A DNA stretch of 64,000 bases from Mycolicibacterium litorale (GCF_010731695.1 NZ_AP022586.1:2170001-2234000), one strand, 5' to 3'; shown: positions 28,956-37,422, counted from the stretch's first letter. A program made the numbers and translations. Notes: generated by a model not told the origin, from the sequence alone.

Positions 28956-30047
28956 GTGCCGAAGCCTCCGAAGGTGCCGCCGCAGCGACTGGTGCGCGCG
29001 GTCGATCGCATCCGTGCCGGCCTGCAGCGGGCGCATCGCTCGACCGCGCCGGGCAACATCGCGCTGCTCGAACTGGCGACGGGCGCCTGGACCACCGCGG
29101 CGCTGTACACGGCCGCGCGGCTCGGCGTCCCCGACCAGTTGGCGGCCGGCCCCAGACACGCCAAGGACGTCGCCGCTCGGATCGGCGTCGACGCCGACGG
29201 GGTGTACCGGCTCATGCGGGCGCTCGCCAGCCGCGGTGTGCTCACCCAGCGCGCCGACGGGTCGTTCGCGCTGACCCGCGTCGGCGACGCCCTGCGCTCG
29301 GACGCAGAGGGCTCGCTGCGCGACATGGTGCTGTTCATCGGACACCCGATCCGCTGGGCGGACTGGGGCAATCTCGAGCACTCGGTGCGCACGGGCGGCA
29401 CGGCGTTCTCCGAACTGCACGGCCGGCCGTTCTTCGAGTACCTCGACACCGACCCGGAGTTCGCGGCGGTGTTCAACAACGCGATGACCGCGAGCAGCGG
29501 CCTGGCCGACGAAGTGGCGCTGGGCGCCTATGACTTCACCGGTGTCAGGCTCGTGGTCGACGTGGGCGGCGGGCACGGTTCGGTGCTGAGCACGATCCTG
29601 CGCAGCGCCCCCGAGGCCCGCGGGGTGCTCTACGACCTGCCCGCGGTGGTGGCCGGCGCCGGCCCGACGTTCGACGCGGCCGGGGTCGCCGACCGCGCCT
29701 CGGCCACCGGCGGATCGTTCATGGACTCGGTGCCCGACGGCGGCGACACCTACGTGATGAAGAACATCATCCACGACTGGAACGACGACGATGCGGTGCG
29801 CATCCTGCGCAACATCCGCACCGCCATCACACCCGGCGGCAAACTGCTGCTGCTCGAGATGGTGCTGCCCGAACGCGCCAACGGGTTCATCGGACTGCTG
29901 CTCGACCTCGAGATGCTGGTCACCGCGGGTGGCAGGGAGCGCACCCGTGGCGAGTACGCGAACCTGTTGTCGCGCACCGGTTTTCGCATCACCCGGGTGA
30001 TCGACACGGTGACCCCGCTGTCGATCATCGAAGCCGACCCGGTCTGA
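28956..30047 (+). CDS. SAM-dependent O-methyltransferase (acetylserotonin/hydroxyneurosporene family)
   Basis: 363 residues. An N-terminal winged-helix dimerisation domain (about 35-110, ALYTAARLGVPDQLAAGPR and ADGVYRLMRALASRGVL) precedes a class I methyltransferase domain. LVVDVGGGHGSVLSTIL is the SAM motif, MKNIIHDWNDDDAVRILRNI contains the His/Asp pair of this family, and GGKLLLLEMVLPE is a conserved strand. The acceptor is likely a phenol or small aromatic. GTG start 3 bp after the sigA stop, so it can be read through from sigA. Not part of the M. tuberculosis sigA neighbourhood as I know it. Confidence 0.82.
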   Translation: MPKPPKVPPQRLVRAVDRIRAGLQRAHRSTAPGNIALLELATGAWTTAALYTAARLGVPDQLAAGPRHAKDVAARIGVDADGVYRLMRALASRGVLTQRADGSFALTRVGDALRSDAEGSLRDMVLFIGHPIRWADWGNLEHSVRTGGTAFSELHGRPFFEYLDTDPEFAAVFNNAMTASSGLADEVALGAYDFTGVRLVVDVGGGHGSVLSTILRSAPEARGVLYDLPAVVAGAGPTFDAAGVADRASATGGSFMDSVPDGGDTYVMKNIIHDWNDDDAVRILRNIRTAITPGGKLLLLEMVLPERANGFIGLLLDLEMLVTAGGRERTRGEYANLLSRTGFRITRVIDTVTPLSIIEADPV

Positions 30048-30087
30048 CGACCGGCGACCGGCATCGGCATTTTGTCTGCCGACAGCT

Positions 30088-30102
30088 ATAAGCGGGGCTT
30101 AT
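30088..30102. promoter_or_regulatory. LysR-type operator ATAAG-N5-CTTAT (T-N11-A)
   Basis: A perfect palindrome ATAAGC-GGG-GCTTAT with the T-N11-A spacing (T at 30089, A at 30101) that LysR regulators recognise. It lies ~100 bp before the GntP-type gene; its LysR regulator is encoded two genes downstream. A TATGGT hexamer at 30118-30123 could be the -10, which would centre the box near -35. Confidence 0.6.
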
Positions 30103-30188
30103 GGTGGGCTAGTGGATTATGGTCTTCTGTTGAGCGCTCCTCGGTGATTGGCTTCACGCAACAGCCCGCTCATCGAGGAGCCCACACC

Positions 30189-31550
30189 ATGATCGTCTTG
30201 CACGCGACCATCGCCATCGCCGCCGTGGTCGGACTGATCATCATTCTGAAGATCGATCCCGTCATCTCGCTCGTGGTGGGCTCGCTGTATCTGGGTCTGG
30301 CGTCCGGCCTCGGCCTGGAGTCCACCATCACGGCGATCATCGACGGATTCGGCAGCATCATGGCCGAAGTGGGCCTCCTGATCGGGTTCGGAGTGCTGAT
30401 CGGGGCCCTGCTGTATTCCATGGGCGCACTCCAACGGCTGGTGGTGTTGCTGATCCGCGCGCTCGGACCAAGGCGGTTGCCGTATGCGATGGCCGCCGCA
30501 CTGACCACGGTCTTCCCGTCGATCTACGTCGACGTTCAGCTCGTGCTGGCTGCTCCTCTCGCCCGCTCGGCGGCACCGGAACTCGGTCGCAACGGGCTCG
30601 GTCTGCTGGCCGGCGCCCTGACCGCGGGGATCCTGGTCGGGTACGTCTTCGTCGTTCCGGGCCTCGGAACCGTGTCGATCGCCGGTCTGCTGGACATTCC
30701 GCTGGCGACGATGCTCGGCTACGGCTTGGTCATCGGCACCCTGACCGTGCTCATCACCGTTCTCCTCTACAGCGTGCTGGTGCGATTCGGTTTCTGGAAC
30801 CCGGACAAGGACGAGCACGCCTCGGAAGCGCTACTCGAGGAGGAGGCACTGGCCGCTGACATGACGGACGCCGATGAGGAGTCCGGCCGGCGCCTGCCAC
30901 CGCTGTTCCTCGCACTGCTTCCGGTGATCGTTCCGCTGGTGATGATCGCCTTCGGCGCGATCGCCGACGCCGCCGGCTTCTCCACGTCGCTGATCGCCTT
31001 CATCGGCAACCCGGTGTTCGCTCTGTTCGTGGGCCTGCTCGGCGCATACGTCCTCGCCAAGGTCAGTCTGGACCGCGACCGCACCGACGAGGCGATGACC
31101 AAGGGTTTCAACACCATGGGTCAGATTCTGCTGATCACCGGCGTGGGCGGATCGCTCGGCGAGGTGATTTCGTCGACCGACCTGCAGGATGTGCTGGGTG
31201 ACCTGTTCTCCGCAGAAGCCGGCGCGCCGATCATCGTGAGCATCCTGCTCGCCTGGCTGATCGCGGCAGTGTTGCACCTGGCGATCGGGTCGATCTCCGT
31301 CGCGGCGATCACCGCGTCCGGCATCATCGGCCCAGTCCTTGGCCAACTCGGCGCACCGGTAGTCATCATCGGCCTGGCCATCGGCGCCGGAGCGCTGTTC
31401 GCACTGCAGGTGAACAGCAACTTCTTCTGGATGTTCCAGACCCTCCTCGGAGTCACCACGCGCGGTGCGCTCAAGGCGTTGACCTTCGTCACCGCCCTGG
31501 CATCCGTCGTCGCGCTACCCCTGATCGCCGGCCTGAGCCTTGTCATCTGA
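30189..31550 (+). CDS. GntP-family permease (gluconate/hydroxy-acid:H+ symporter type)
   Basis: 453 residues with about 12-14 membrane helices. FPSIYVDVQLVLAAPLARSA and GSISVAAITASGIIGPVL match the two inverted halves of the GntP/Dcu-type symporter fold. A charged cytosolic loop lies around residues 205-240. GntP relatives import gluconate, fructuronate, glycerate or other hydroxy acids with protons. The ATG at 30189 has GAGGAG 8 bp upstream. It is followed by CoA-transferase, LysR and CitE-like genes with gaps of 5-16 bp, indicating one operon and a CoA-activated carboxylate substrate. Confidence 0.82.
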   Translation: MIVLHATIAIAAVVGLIIILKIDPVISLVVGSLYLGLASGLGLESTITAIIDGFGSIMAEVGLLIGFGVLIGALLYSMGALQRLVVLLIRALGPRRLPYAMAAALTTVFPSIYVDVQLVLAAPLARSAAPELGRNGLGLLAGALTAGILVGYVFVVPGLGTVSIAGLLDIPLATMLGYGLVIGTLTVLITVLLYSVLVRFGFWNPDKDEHASEALLEEEALAADMTDADEESGRRLPPLFLALLPVIVPLVMIAFGAIADAAGFSTSLIAFIGNPVFALFVGLLGAYVLAKVSLDRDRTDEAMTKGFNTMGQILLITGVGGSLGEVISSTDLQDVLGDLFSAEAGAPIIVSILLAWLIAAVLHLAIGSISVAAITASGIIGPVLGQLGAPVVIIGLAIGAGALFALQVNSNFFWMFQTLLGVTTRGALKALTFVTALASVVALPLIAGLSLVI

Positions 31551-31566
31551 ATCTGCGAGGAGCGTC

Positions 31567-32742
31567 ATGCAACCCCTGCGCGGTATCACCGTCGTATCGC
31601 TGGAACAAGCCATCGCCGCCCCATATGCGAGCCGGCACCTGGCCGACCTCGGCGCCCGGGTCATCAAACTGGAACGACCGGGTGCCGGTGATTTCGCCCG
31701 CGGCTACGACACCCGGGTGAACGGTCTGAGCAGTCACTTCGTGTGGACCAACCGCAACAAGGAATCGCTGACCGTCGACTTCAAGGATCCGCGGGGAGCG
31801 GAGATCGTCCGGCGGCTGCTCGACGACGCCGATGTCTTCCTGCAGAACCTCGCCCCGGGCGCGACGGGTCGGGCGGGGCTCGGCGCGGCCGAACTGCAGC
31901 GGACCAATCCGAAGCTGATCGTTTGTGACATCTCCGGATACGGGCTCGGCGGACCATACGAGACGATGAAGGCCTACGACCTGATGGTGCAGAGCGAAGC
32001 CGGTCTGCTGTCGGTCACCGGCACGGCCGACGACATGGCCAAAGTCGGCATCTCGGTGTCCGACATCGCCGCTGGGATGTACGCATACAGCTCGATCCTC
32101 GCTGCGCTGATCGAACGCGGAACTACTGGTCGCGGCGCGCATCTCGATGTGTCGATGCTCGAAGCGACAGTGGAGTGGATGGGGTTTCCGCTCTACTACA
32201 GCTTCGACGGCGCCCCACCGCCGCCGCGGGCCGGGGCCGCGCACGCGACCATCTACCCCTACGGCCCGTTCACCGCCGGTGACGGCACGACCGTGATGAT
32301 GGCCATCCAGAACGAGCGCGAGTGGGCGGCGTTCTGCGACCGCTTCCTCGGTGACGCGTCCATCGCCACCCGCGAGGAGTACCGAACCAACTACCAACGA
32401 AACCACCATCGCGAAACGCTCGCACCGATCATCGCCGACCGCTTCGCCCAACTCAGCGGGCACGAGGCGGTGGCCGCCCTGGCGATGGTCCCGGTCGCCT
32501 ACGCACGGGTCAATACGATGAGTGACGTGTGGGCACACCCTCAATTGGCTGCCCGGAACCGTTGGCGGACCGTCGGCACGCCTGCAGGAGACGTTCCGGC
32601 GCTGCGACTGCCCGGTCTGGTCGACGACGATCCGCGCATGGAGCCCGTACCCGCGTTGGGCGAGCACACCCGGCCGATCCTGCAAGACCTCGGGTTCTCC
32701 GGCGAGGAGATCGACGTGTTGCGCACCGACGGTGTCGTCTGA
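31567..32742 (+). CDS. Class III (CaiB/BaiF) CoA-transferase
   Basis: 391 residues of the formyl-CoA:oxalate transferase fold. MQPLRGITVVSLEQAIAAPY at the N-terminus and GADVFLQNLAPG-like motifs (DADVFLQNLAPG) are typical. The conserved Asp in MKAYDLMVQSEAGL is the catalytic residue that forms the acyl anhydride. It moves CoA from a donor, often succinyl-CoA, to a carboxylate. ATG with GAGGAG upstream. Beside a CitE-like lyase, the natural reading is activation of a 3-hydroxy dicarboxylate such as malate or citramalate before C-C cleavage. The substrate itself cannot be read from the sequence. Confidence 0.85.
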   Translation: MQPLRGITVVSLEQAIAAPYASRHLADLGARVIKLERPGAGDFARGYDTRVNGLSSHFVWTNRNKESLTVDFKDPRGAEIVRRLLDDADVFLQNLAPGATGRAGLGAAELQRTNPKLIVCDISGYGLGGPYETMKAYDLMVQSEAGLLSVTGTADDMAKVGISVSDIAAGMYAYSSILAALIERGTTGRGAHLDVSMLEATVEWMGFPLYYSFDGAPPPPRAGAAHATIYPYGPFTAGDGTTVMMAIQNEREWAAFCDRFLGDASIATREEYRTNYQRNHHRETLAPIIADRFAQLSGHEAVAALAMVPVAYARVNTMSDVWAHPQLAARNRWRTVGTPAGDVPALRLPGLVDDDPRMEPVPALGEHTRPILQDLGFSGEEIDVLRTDGVV

Positions 32743-32747
32743 TCACA

Positions 32748-33671
32748 GTGGACATCACCGATTTGCGGTACCTGATCGCGGTCGTCGACGCAGGCAGCCT
32801 GTCGCGGGCGGCGGTCGCCCTGCGGATCTCGCAGCCGGCGCTGAGCCAGCGGATGACGCACCTGGAGGACGAGCTCGGCGTCCGGCTCCTCGAACGCGGA
32901 CCGCGCGGGGTGCTCGCCACCGAGGCCGGTCAGGACTTCTACCGGGACGCGCACCGCATGGTGCGGCAGTTCGACCAACTGTCGCGGGCGGTGTCCGATC
33001 ATCGTCAGATCCGCGGACTGGTGGCTGTCGGGCTGCCGTCCGCGGTCGCGACTCAGCTTGCCGCGCCGCTGTATTCGTGGGTCCGCCAGCAAGTTCCCGG
33101 GGTACGGCTCGAGTTGTTCGAGTCGATGAGCGGCTACATCGAGGAGCTCTTCGACCGTGGCCGAATGGACCTTGCAGTGGTCTACCGCGATCAGCCGCGC
33201 GAGCGCCCCGGCGACATCGCGCTGTACTCCGAGGAGCTCTATCTCGTCGGTGACCCTGGCCGTCCCGTCGCTTCCGACACCACGATTCGCCTGCCGGAAC
33301 TCGCCGACGTACCGCTCGTCGCGCCAGGGATCCGGAGCAGCCTCCGAGTGATGATCGAGCAGGCGCTGCGCGAGCATCGGATCAGTCCGACGGTGGTGGC
33401 CGACGTCGAGTCGCTGAGCACGATGGTGCGGATCGCCCAGACCGGCGACGCGTGCGCGCTGCTGCCGTTGTCGAGCGCCACCGCGGCGTCGGTGCCGATA
33501 CGGCACGTCATCGATCCCCCATTGCGTCGATTCGCGATGGTGCGCACCGCAAATGAGCTGTCCGCCCCGCGTGAAGCCGTCGACGCCGTCTGCCGGGGTA
33601 TCGCCGAGGTCACCCGCCAGCTGGCGCGCGCCGGAAAGTGGCAGGGCATCTGCATGACCGAATCACCTTGA
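32748..33671 (+). CDS. LysR-family transcriptional regulator
   Basis: 307 residues. The N-terminal winged helix-turn-helix (LRYLIAVVDAGSLSRAAVAL, ISQPALSQRMTHLEDELGVR) is followed by a periplasmic-binding-like effector domain from about residue 90. It is most like the Nac/Cbl or CynR-type LysR proteins. The GTG at 32748 lies 5 bp after the CoA-transferase stop, so it is inside the operon rather than divergent, which is unusual for LysR regulators. It probably acts at the ATAAG-N5-CTTAT site upstream of the permease. The inducer is presumably the substrate or a CoA derivative. Confidence 0.9.
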   Translation: MDITDLRYLIAVVDAGSLSRAAVALRISQPALSQRMTHLEDELGVRLLERGPRGVLATEAGQDFYRDAHRMVRQFDQLSRAVSDHRQIRGLVAVGLPSAVATQLAAPLYSWVRQQVPGVRLELFESMSGYIEELFDRGRMDLAVVYRDQPRERPGDIALYSEELYLVGDPGRPVASDTTIRLPELADVPLVAPGIRSSLRVMIEQALREHRISPTVVADVESLSTMVRIAQTGDACALLPLSSATAASVPIRHVIDPPLRRFAMVRTANELSAPREAVDAVCRGIAEVTRQLARAGKWQGICMTESP

Positions 33672-33679
33672 AGGGCAAC

Positions 33680-34492
33680 ATGATCGACATCGATACCGCC
33701 GGCACTCTGCTTTTCGTGCCGGGTGATCGGCCGGATCGCTTCCGGAAGGCCGTGGACAGCGGGGCCGATCTCGTCGTCATCGACCTCGAGGATGCGGTGC
33801 CACCGGCCGGCAAGGATGCCGCCCGCCGCAACGTCGGCCGGTGGCTGGATGCCGGACACCGCTGTGCAGTGCGGATCAACGCCTTCGACACCGTCGAAGG
33901 CGACGCCGACCTGCAGTGGCTGACGGGCCGCGACTGCCCGGTGATGTTGCCGAAAGCCGAGGATGCGCGCCGCATCGTCGAGCGGCTCGGTGACCACGCG
34001 GTGCTGGCACTGATCGAGACAGCGAGCGGAGTGCTCAACGCCGCCACCGTCGCCGCGGCCACGCCCGTCCGCCGCCTGGCCTTCGGCAGCTTCGACCTCG
34101 CAGCGCACCTAGGGGTCGCCCCGGAGGATCGCGCCGCGCTGGCCGCGGCCCGAAGCATGCTGGTGCTGGCGTCGGCGGCCGCGGGCCTGGCCCCTCCCCT
34201 CGACGGCGTCACCGCCGCCGTCACCGACAATGCCGCGCTGACCGAGGACATCCGCTACGCCGTCCAACTGGGCTTCGGCGGCAAACTGTGCGTTCATCCG
34301 GCGCAGGTGCCCGCCGCCGCCGCTGCCCTGGCGCCGAGCGCCGCCGACGTGGCCTGGGCCCAACGGGTGATCGAGAGCGAGGGTAGTGCCGTCAGCGTGA
34401 TCGACGGACGCATGGTCGACAAGCCGGTGTTCGACCGGGCGCGCCGAATACTGACCGCGGCGCCTGGCCACGCTTCCCCTCCCCTACCCTGA
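33680..34492 (+). CDS. CitE-like HpcH/HpaI-family lyase (acyl-CoA lyase or aldolase)
   Basis: 270 residues of the TIM-barrel CitE family. LLFVPGDRPDRFRKAVDSG carries the substrate Arg. VVIDLEDAVPPAGKDAAR and ALIETASGVLNA hold acidic Mg2+ ligands, and FGSFDLAAHLGV holds a further Asp. GGKLCVHPAQV closes the barrel. Such enzymes cleave malyl-, beta-methylmalyl- or citramalyl-CoA to acetyl- or propionyl-CoA plus a 2-oxo acid. No citrate lyase alpha/gamma subunits are present, so it is a stand-alone lyase. ATG at 33680 with AAGGG upstream. Last gene of the cassette. Confidence 0.83.
   Translation: MIDIDTAGTLLFVPGDRPDRFRKAVDSGADLVVIDLEDAVPPAGKDAARRNVGRWLDAGHRCAVRINAFDTVEGDADLQWLTGRDCPVMLPKAEDARRIVERLGDHAVLALIETASGVLNAATVAAATPVRRLAFGSFDLAAHLGVAPEDRAALAAARSMLVLASAAAGLAPPLDGVTAAVTDNAALTEDIRYAVQLGFGGKLCVHPAQVPAAAAALAPSAADVAWAQRVIESEGSAVSVIDGRMVDKPVFDRARRILTAAPGHASPPLP
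34485..34490 (+). promoter_or_regulatory. -10 hexamer TACCCT for the leaderless RidA gene
   Basis: TACCCT (TANNNT), located at the very end of the lyase gene, ends 6 bp before the GTG at 34497; no ribosome binding site is present. Confidence 0.45.
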
Positions 34493-34496
34493 ATCA

Positions 34497-34862
34497 GTGG
34501 CCGACCGCCTGGTGATCAGTTCCGGTTCCGAATACGAAGCGCTCGTCGGTTATTCGCGGGTGATCCGCATCGGCGACCAGGTCGCCGTGGCCGGCACCAC
34601 CGGCGCGGGCGAGGACATCGCCGAGCAAGCGCGAGATGCGTTGCGGCGCATCGAAACCGCTCTCACCCAGGCCGGCGCGTCGCTGTCGGACGTGGTGCGC
34701 ACCCGGATCTACGTCACCGACATCTCCCGCTGGCGCGAGGTCGGCGCCGTGCACGAGGAGGTGTTCGGCGCCATCCGCCCCGTGGCGACGATGGTCGAGG
34801 TGTCGGCGCTCATCTCCCCCGGCCTGTATGTCGAGATCGAGGTCGACGCTCACGTCAGCTGA
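34497..34862 (+). CDS. RidA/YjgF family protein (Rv2704-like)
   Basis: 121 residues. RidA proteins hydrolyse reactive enamine/imine intermediates formed by PLP enzymes. Features include VAVAGTTGAGEDIAEQARDA and DVVRTRIYVTDISRW, with the conserved Arg in VVRTRIYVT. The end (MVEVSALISPGLYVEIEVDA) matches the family. In M. tuberculosis the Rv2704 homologue directly follows sigA; here 5.5 kb are inserted between them. GTG start after a TACCCT -10. Its end overlaps the DUF952 gene by 13 bp, tail to tail. Confidence 0.88.
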   Translation: MADRLVISSGSEYEALVGYSRVIRIGDQVAVAGTTGAGEDIAEQARDALRRIETALTQAGASLSDVVRTRIYVTDISRWREVGAVHEEVFGAIRPVATMVEVSALISPGLYVEIEVDAHVS

Positions 34863-35227
34863 TCAAGCGGCGGGAACGTGCCGTCGGGGCCCGGCCGGTA
34901 CGGTGTGACAGCTCTCACCGCCGCCGCGGGCAGCGGGCCGTACAGGTGCGGGAACTTCATCGCCTCGGGATCCGTTGGAACACCGGGCTCCCAGAGAACC
35001 GGGTCGGTCAACCGGTCCGGATCGATGTGGAGCAGCACCAGATCGGTTCGGCCGGCATAGAGCCGGTTGGCCGGCAGGTGCACCTGCGCCGGCGTCGACA
35101 GATGGACGAAGCCGGCACTCGCGAGCGACTCCGGACGGTGTTCGCCCTGGGCTGAAATCGCCTGCCATTCCGCGGCACTGCACAAGTGCACGAGGACATG
35201 TGGTTTCGGGGCCGAATGTGGGTACAT
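34850..35227 (-). CDS. DUF952 family protein
   Basis: 125 residues, a small beta-rich protein. VLVHLCSAAEWQA, GFVHLSTPAQVHLPANRLYAG and EAMKFPHLYGPLPAAAVRAV match the DUF952 fold, which resembles a His-rich ADP-ribosyl-transferase-like barrel (HLSTPxQ). Activity unknown. The ATG at 35227 is used. The overlap of a TAGACG element with the first codons leaves some doubt, since +1 would then fall just inside. Convergent with the RidA gene. Confidence 0.75.
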   Translation of the reverse strand: MYPHSAPKPHVLVHLCSAAEWQAISAQGEHRPESLASAGFVHLSTPAQVHLPANRLYAGRTDLVLLHIDPDRLTDPVLWEPGVPTDPEAMKFPHLYGPLPAAAVRAVTPYRPGPDGTFPPLDQLT

Positions 35228-35381
35228 ACGTCTAGCCTGCACACCCGGCAACCGGAGTTGACGTGAGACACGACACACCGGTGAACCCCTGGGGAACAAG
35301 GCCGGAACTGAATACGTCTGACAGAGTGGAGATACGCGTGAGGGTGAACCGCCCGATCGCCGAGAAGGAAACGGAGGAGCC
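35228..35381. promoter_or_regulatory. Divergent intergenic region with a possible 19-residue upstream ORF
   Basis: 154 bp between the DUF952 and DUF7455 starts. A short open frame from GTG 35326 to TGA 35383-35385 (19 residues plus stop) ends in an ATGA overlap with the DUF7455 start, and could act as a leader peptide. Support is only the coupling geometry. Confidence 0.25.
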
Positions 35382-35573
35382 ATGACCGCAACTCTGACCA
35401 GCCCCGAACTCACGCGGGCTGATCGCTGCGATCGCTGCGGTGCCGCGGCCCGTGTGCGCGCAAAGCTGCCCTCCGGCGCGGAACTACTGTTCTGCCAGCA
35501 CCATGCCAACGAGCACGAGGCGAAGCTGGTCGAGCTCGCCGCCGTCCTCGAAGTGAGCCCTGTCGAGGCCTGA
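35382..35573 (+). CDS. DUF7455-type small zinc-ribbon-like protein
   Basis: 63 residues. One CxxC pair (DRCDRCGAAARVRAKL) and a later Cys-x2-His-His (FCQHHANEHE) probably bind zinc. The C-terminal helix carries an acidic stretch. Preceded by GGAGGAG 4 bp upstream of the ATG. Small actinobacterial proteins of this form have no assigned function. Confidence 0.78.
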   Translation: MTATLTSPELTRADRCDRCGAAARVRAKLPSGAELLFCQHHANEHEAKLVELAAVLEVSPVEA

Positions 35574-35649
35574 GTCCCCACCACGGCGTCCAACACGGCA
35601 CCAGCCATTGTGGGCGTTCCCGCCCGTCGTCAGTAATGCTGGTCTGGTC

Positions 35650-36633
35650 ATGACAGACCAGCGCCCGCCGGTTAAACCGTCCCGTCATCACGTTCGGCAC
35701 GTCGTCGTCCGCACGCTGTCGAAGAGCTGGGACGACTCGATCTTCTCGGAGTCGGCCCAGGCGGCCTTCTGGTGCGCGCTGTCGTTGCCACCCCTGCTGT
35801 TGGGGATGCTCGGCAGCCTCGCCTACATCGCGCCGCTGTTCGGGCCGGATGTCCTGCCAACGATCGAGAACCAGCTGATCAACACCGCCGACAGCTTCTT
35901 CTCGTCGAACGTGGTCAACGAGATCATCGAGCCGACGGTGCGCGACATCGTCAAGGGCGCGCGCGGTGAGGTGGTGTCACTGGGCTTCGTCATCTCGCTG
36001 TGGGCGGGGTCGTCGGCGATCTCGGCGTTCGTCGACTCGATCGTCGAAGCGCACGATCAGACGCCGCTGCGGCATCCGGTCCGGCAACGGTTCTACGCGC
36101 TGGGCCTGTACGTGATCATGCTCGTGTTCGCGATCGCCACGGCCCCGCTGCTGGCGCTCGGCCCTCGCAAGGTGGCCGAGTTCATCCCGGACGACTGGGA
36201 CAACGTGCTGCGTTTCGGTTACTGGCCCACGCTGTTCGTGGGCCTGATGATCGCGGTGAACATCCTCTACCGGGTGTCGCTGCCCAAACCCCTGCCGTCA
36301 CACCGGCTGATCTTGGGCTCGATCCTGGCCGCGGTGGTGTTCCTGGTCACCACGCTGGGACTGCGCGTGTACCTGACGTGGATCACCAGCACCGGCTACA
36401 CCTACGGCGCACTGGCGACTCCGATCGCCTTCCTGTTGTTCGCGTTCTTCCTGGGCTTCGCGATCATGATCGGCGCCGAACTCAACGCCGCCATCGAGGA
36501 GCAGTGGCCGGCGCCGACCACCCACGCGCGCCGGGTGCGCGGCTGGCTGGGAGACCGGGCCGCCGCCGCATCGCCGGCGGCGCCGAGCGCCCCCGCTGCG
36601 CCGGTCACCCCGGACGAGCCCGCTACTTCTTGA
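35650..36633 (+). CDS. YihY/BrkB-family inner membrane protein (Rv2707-like)
   Basis: 327 residues with six membrane segments of the YihY/virulence-factor-BrkB family. ESAQAAFWCALSLPPLLLGM, VVSLGFVISLWAGSSAISAF and PIAFLLFAFFLGFAIMIGAELNA, ending in the family's GAELNA motif, are visible. A C-terminal Ala/Pro-rich tail (about 295-327) is cytosolic. Function unknown; it was once misnamed ribonuclease BN. The ATG at 35650 gives the family N-terminus. It overlaps the convergent DUF3039 gene by 11 bp. Confidence 0.87.
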   Translation: MTDQRPPVKPSRHHVRHVVVRTLSKSWDDSIFSESAQAAFWCALSLPPLLLGMLGSLAYIAPLFGPDVLPTIENQLINTADSFFSSNVVNEIIEPTVRDIVKGARGEVVSLGFVISLWAGSSAISAFVDSIVEAHDQTPLRHPVRQRFYALGLYVIMLVFAIATAPLLALGPRKVAEFIPDDWDNVLRFGYWPTLFVGLMIAVNILYRVSLPKPLPSHRLILGSILAAVVFLVTTLGLRVYLTWITSTGYTYGALATPIAFLLFAFFLGFAIMIGAELNAAIEEQWPAPTTHARRVRGWLGDRAAAASPAAPSAPAAPVTPDEPATS

Positions 36634-36859
36634 GCGACTCGTAGATCCGCTTGCAGTCCGGGCACACCGGAGACCCGGGCTTGGCCGACTTCGTCACCGG
36701 GAACACCTCACCGCACAGCGCGACGACATGCGTTCCCATCACGGCACTCTCGGCGATCTTGTCCTTCTTGACGTAGTGGAAGAACTTGGGAGCGTCGTCG
36801 TCGGTCCCGTCGTCGAGGCGTTCGTCGGTGTCCGGGCGCTCGATGGTCTGCGTCTGCAT
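36623..36859 (-). CDS. DUF3039 protein (Rv2708c-like)
   Basis: 78 residues. Acidic N-terminus, then FFHYVKKDKIAESAVMGTHV, VALCGEVFPVTKSAKPG and VCPDCKRIYESL with a CxxC pair and an upstream Cys, probably a zinc site. Conserved between the BrkB-like gene and sigB in mycobacteria; function unknown. The ATG at 36859 matches family length; a TTG at 36883 would add eight residues. Confidence 0.83.
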   Translation of the reverse strand: MQTQTIERPDTDERLDDGTDDDAPKFFHYVKKDKIAESAVMGTHVVALCGEVFPVTKSAKPGSPVCPDCKRIYESLKK

Positions 36860-36936
36860 GCATCCATTGTGCCCGGCAAGCATTCGGTAAGAAATGCGAC
36901 GGGCACGGCAGGCCCAGGATGTGGAACAGTGGAGGT

Positions 36937-37338
36937 ATGAAACACGGCCCCGAGCTGAGTTTCGACGATGAGGGTCGGCCAGTTCTGATCACTCGTGCGG
37001 CACCGGCGTACGAGGAGCAGCACCGTGCCCGCGTCCGGAAGTACCTGACGCTGATGTCGTTCCGCATCCCCGCCCTCATCCTGGCCGCGGTCGCCTACAG
37101 CATCTGGGAGAACGGTCTCCTCTCGCTGGGCATCGTCGTGCTCTCGATCCCGCTGCCGTGGATGGCCGTGCTGATCGCCAACGACCGGCCGCCGCGCCGC
37201 GCCGAGGAGCCCCGACGTTTCGACCGCAGACAGCGGATTCCGTTGTTCCCCACCGCCGAACGGCCCGCGCTGGAATACCGCGTGCAACCCACACCGCAAC
37301 CGGACGCCGCGGCCGGCGACGGCGACCCTCCGCGTTGA
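36937..37338 (+). CDS. DUF3099 membrane protein (Rv2709-like)
   Basis: 133 residues. The N-terminal cytosolic part has RPVLITRAAPAYEEQHRAR. Two membrane helices follow (RIPALILAAVAYSIWENG and LSLGIVVLSIPLPWMAVLIA), then a basic tail. Conserved upstream of sigB; function unknown. The ATG at 36937 has GGAGG right before it at unusually short spacing. An in-frame ATG at 36919 is the alternative. Confidence 0.82.
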   Translation: MKHGPELSFDDEGRPVLITRAAPAYEEQHRARVRKYLTLMSFRIPALILAAVAYSIWENGLLSLGIVVLSIPLPWMAVLIANDRPPRRAEEPRRFDRRQRIPLFPTAERPALEYRVQPTPQPDAAAGDGDPPR

Positions 37339-37422
37339 CGGTCGCGACCGGCCATTCTCAGCACATTCTCAGGTCGTCACACAAAAACCGCTGATCAACA
37401 CGTGTGAAGCACGCGATACCCG

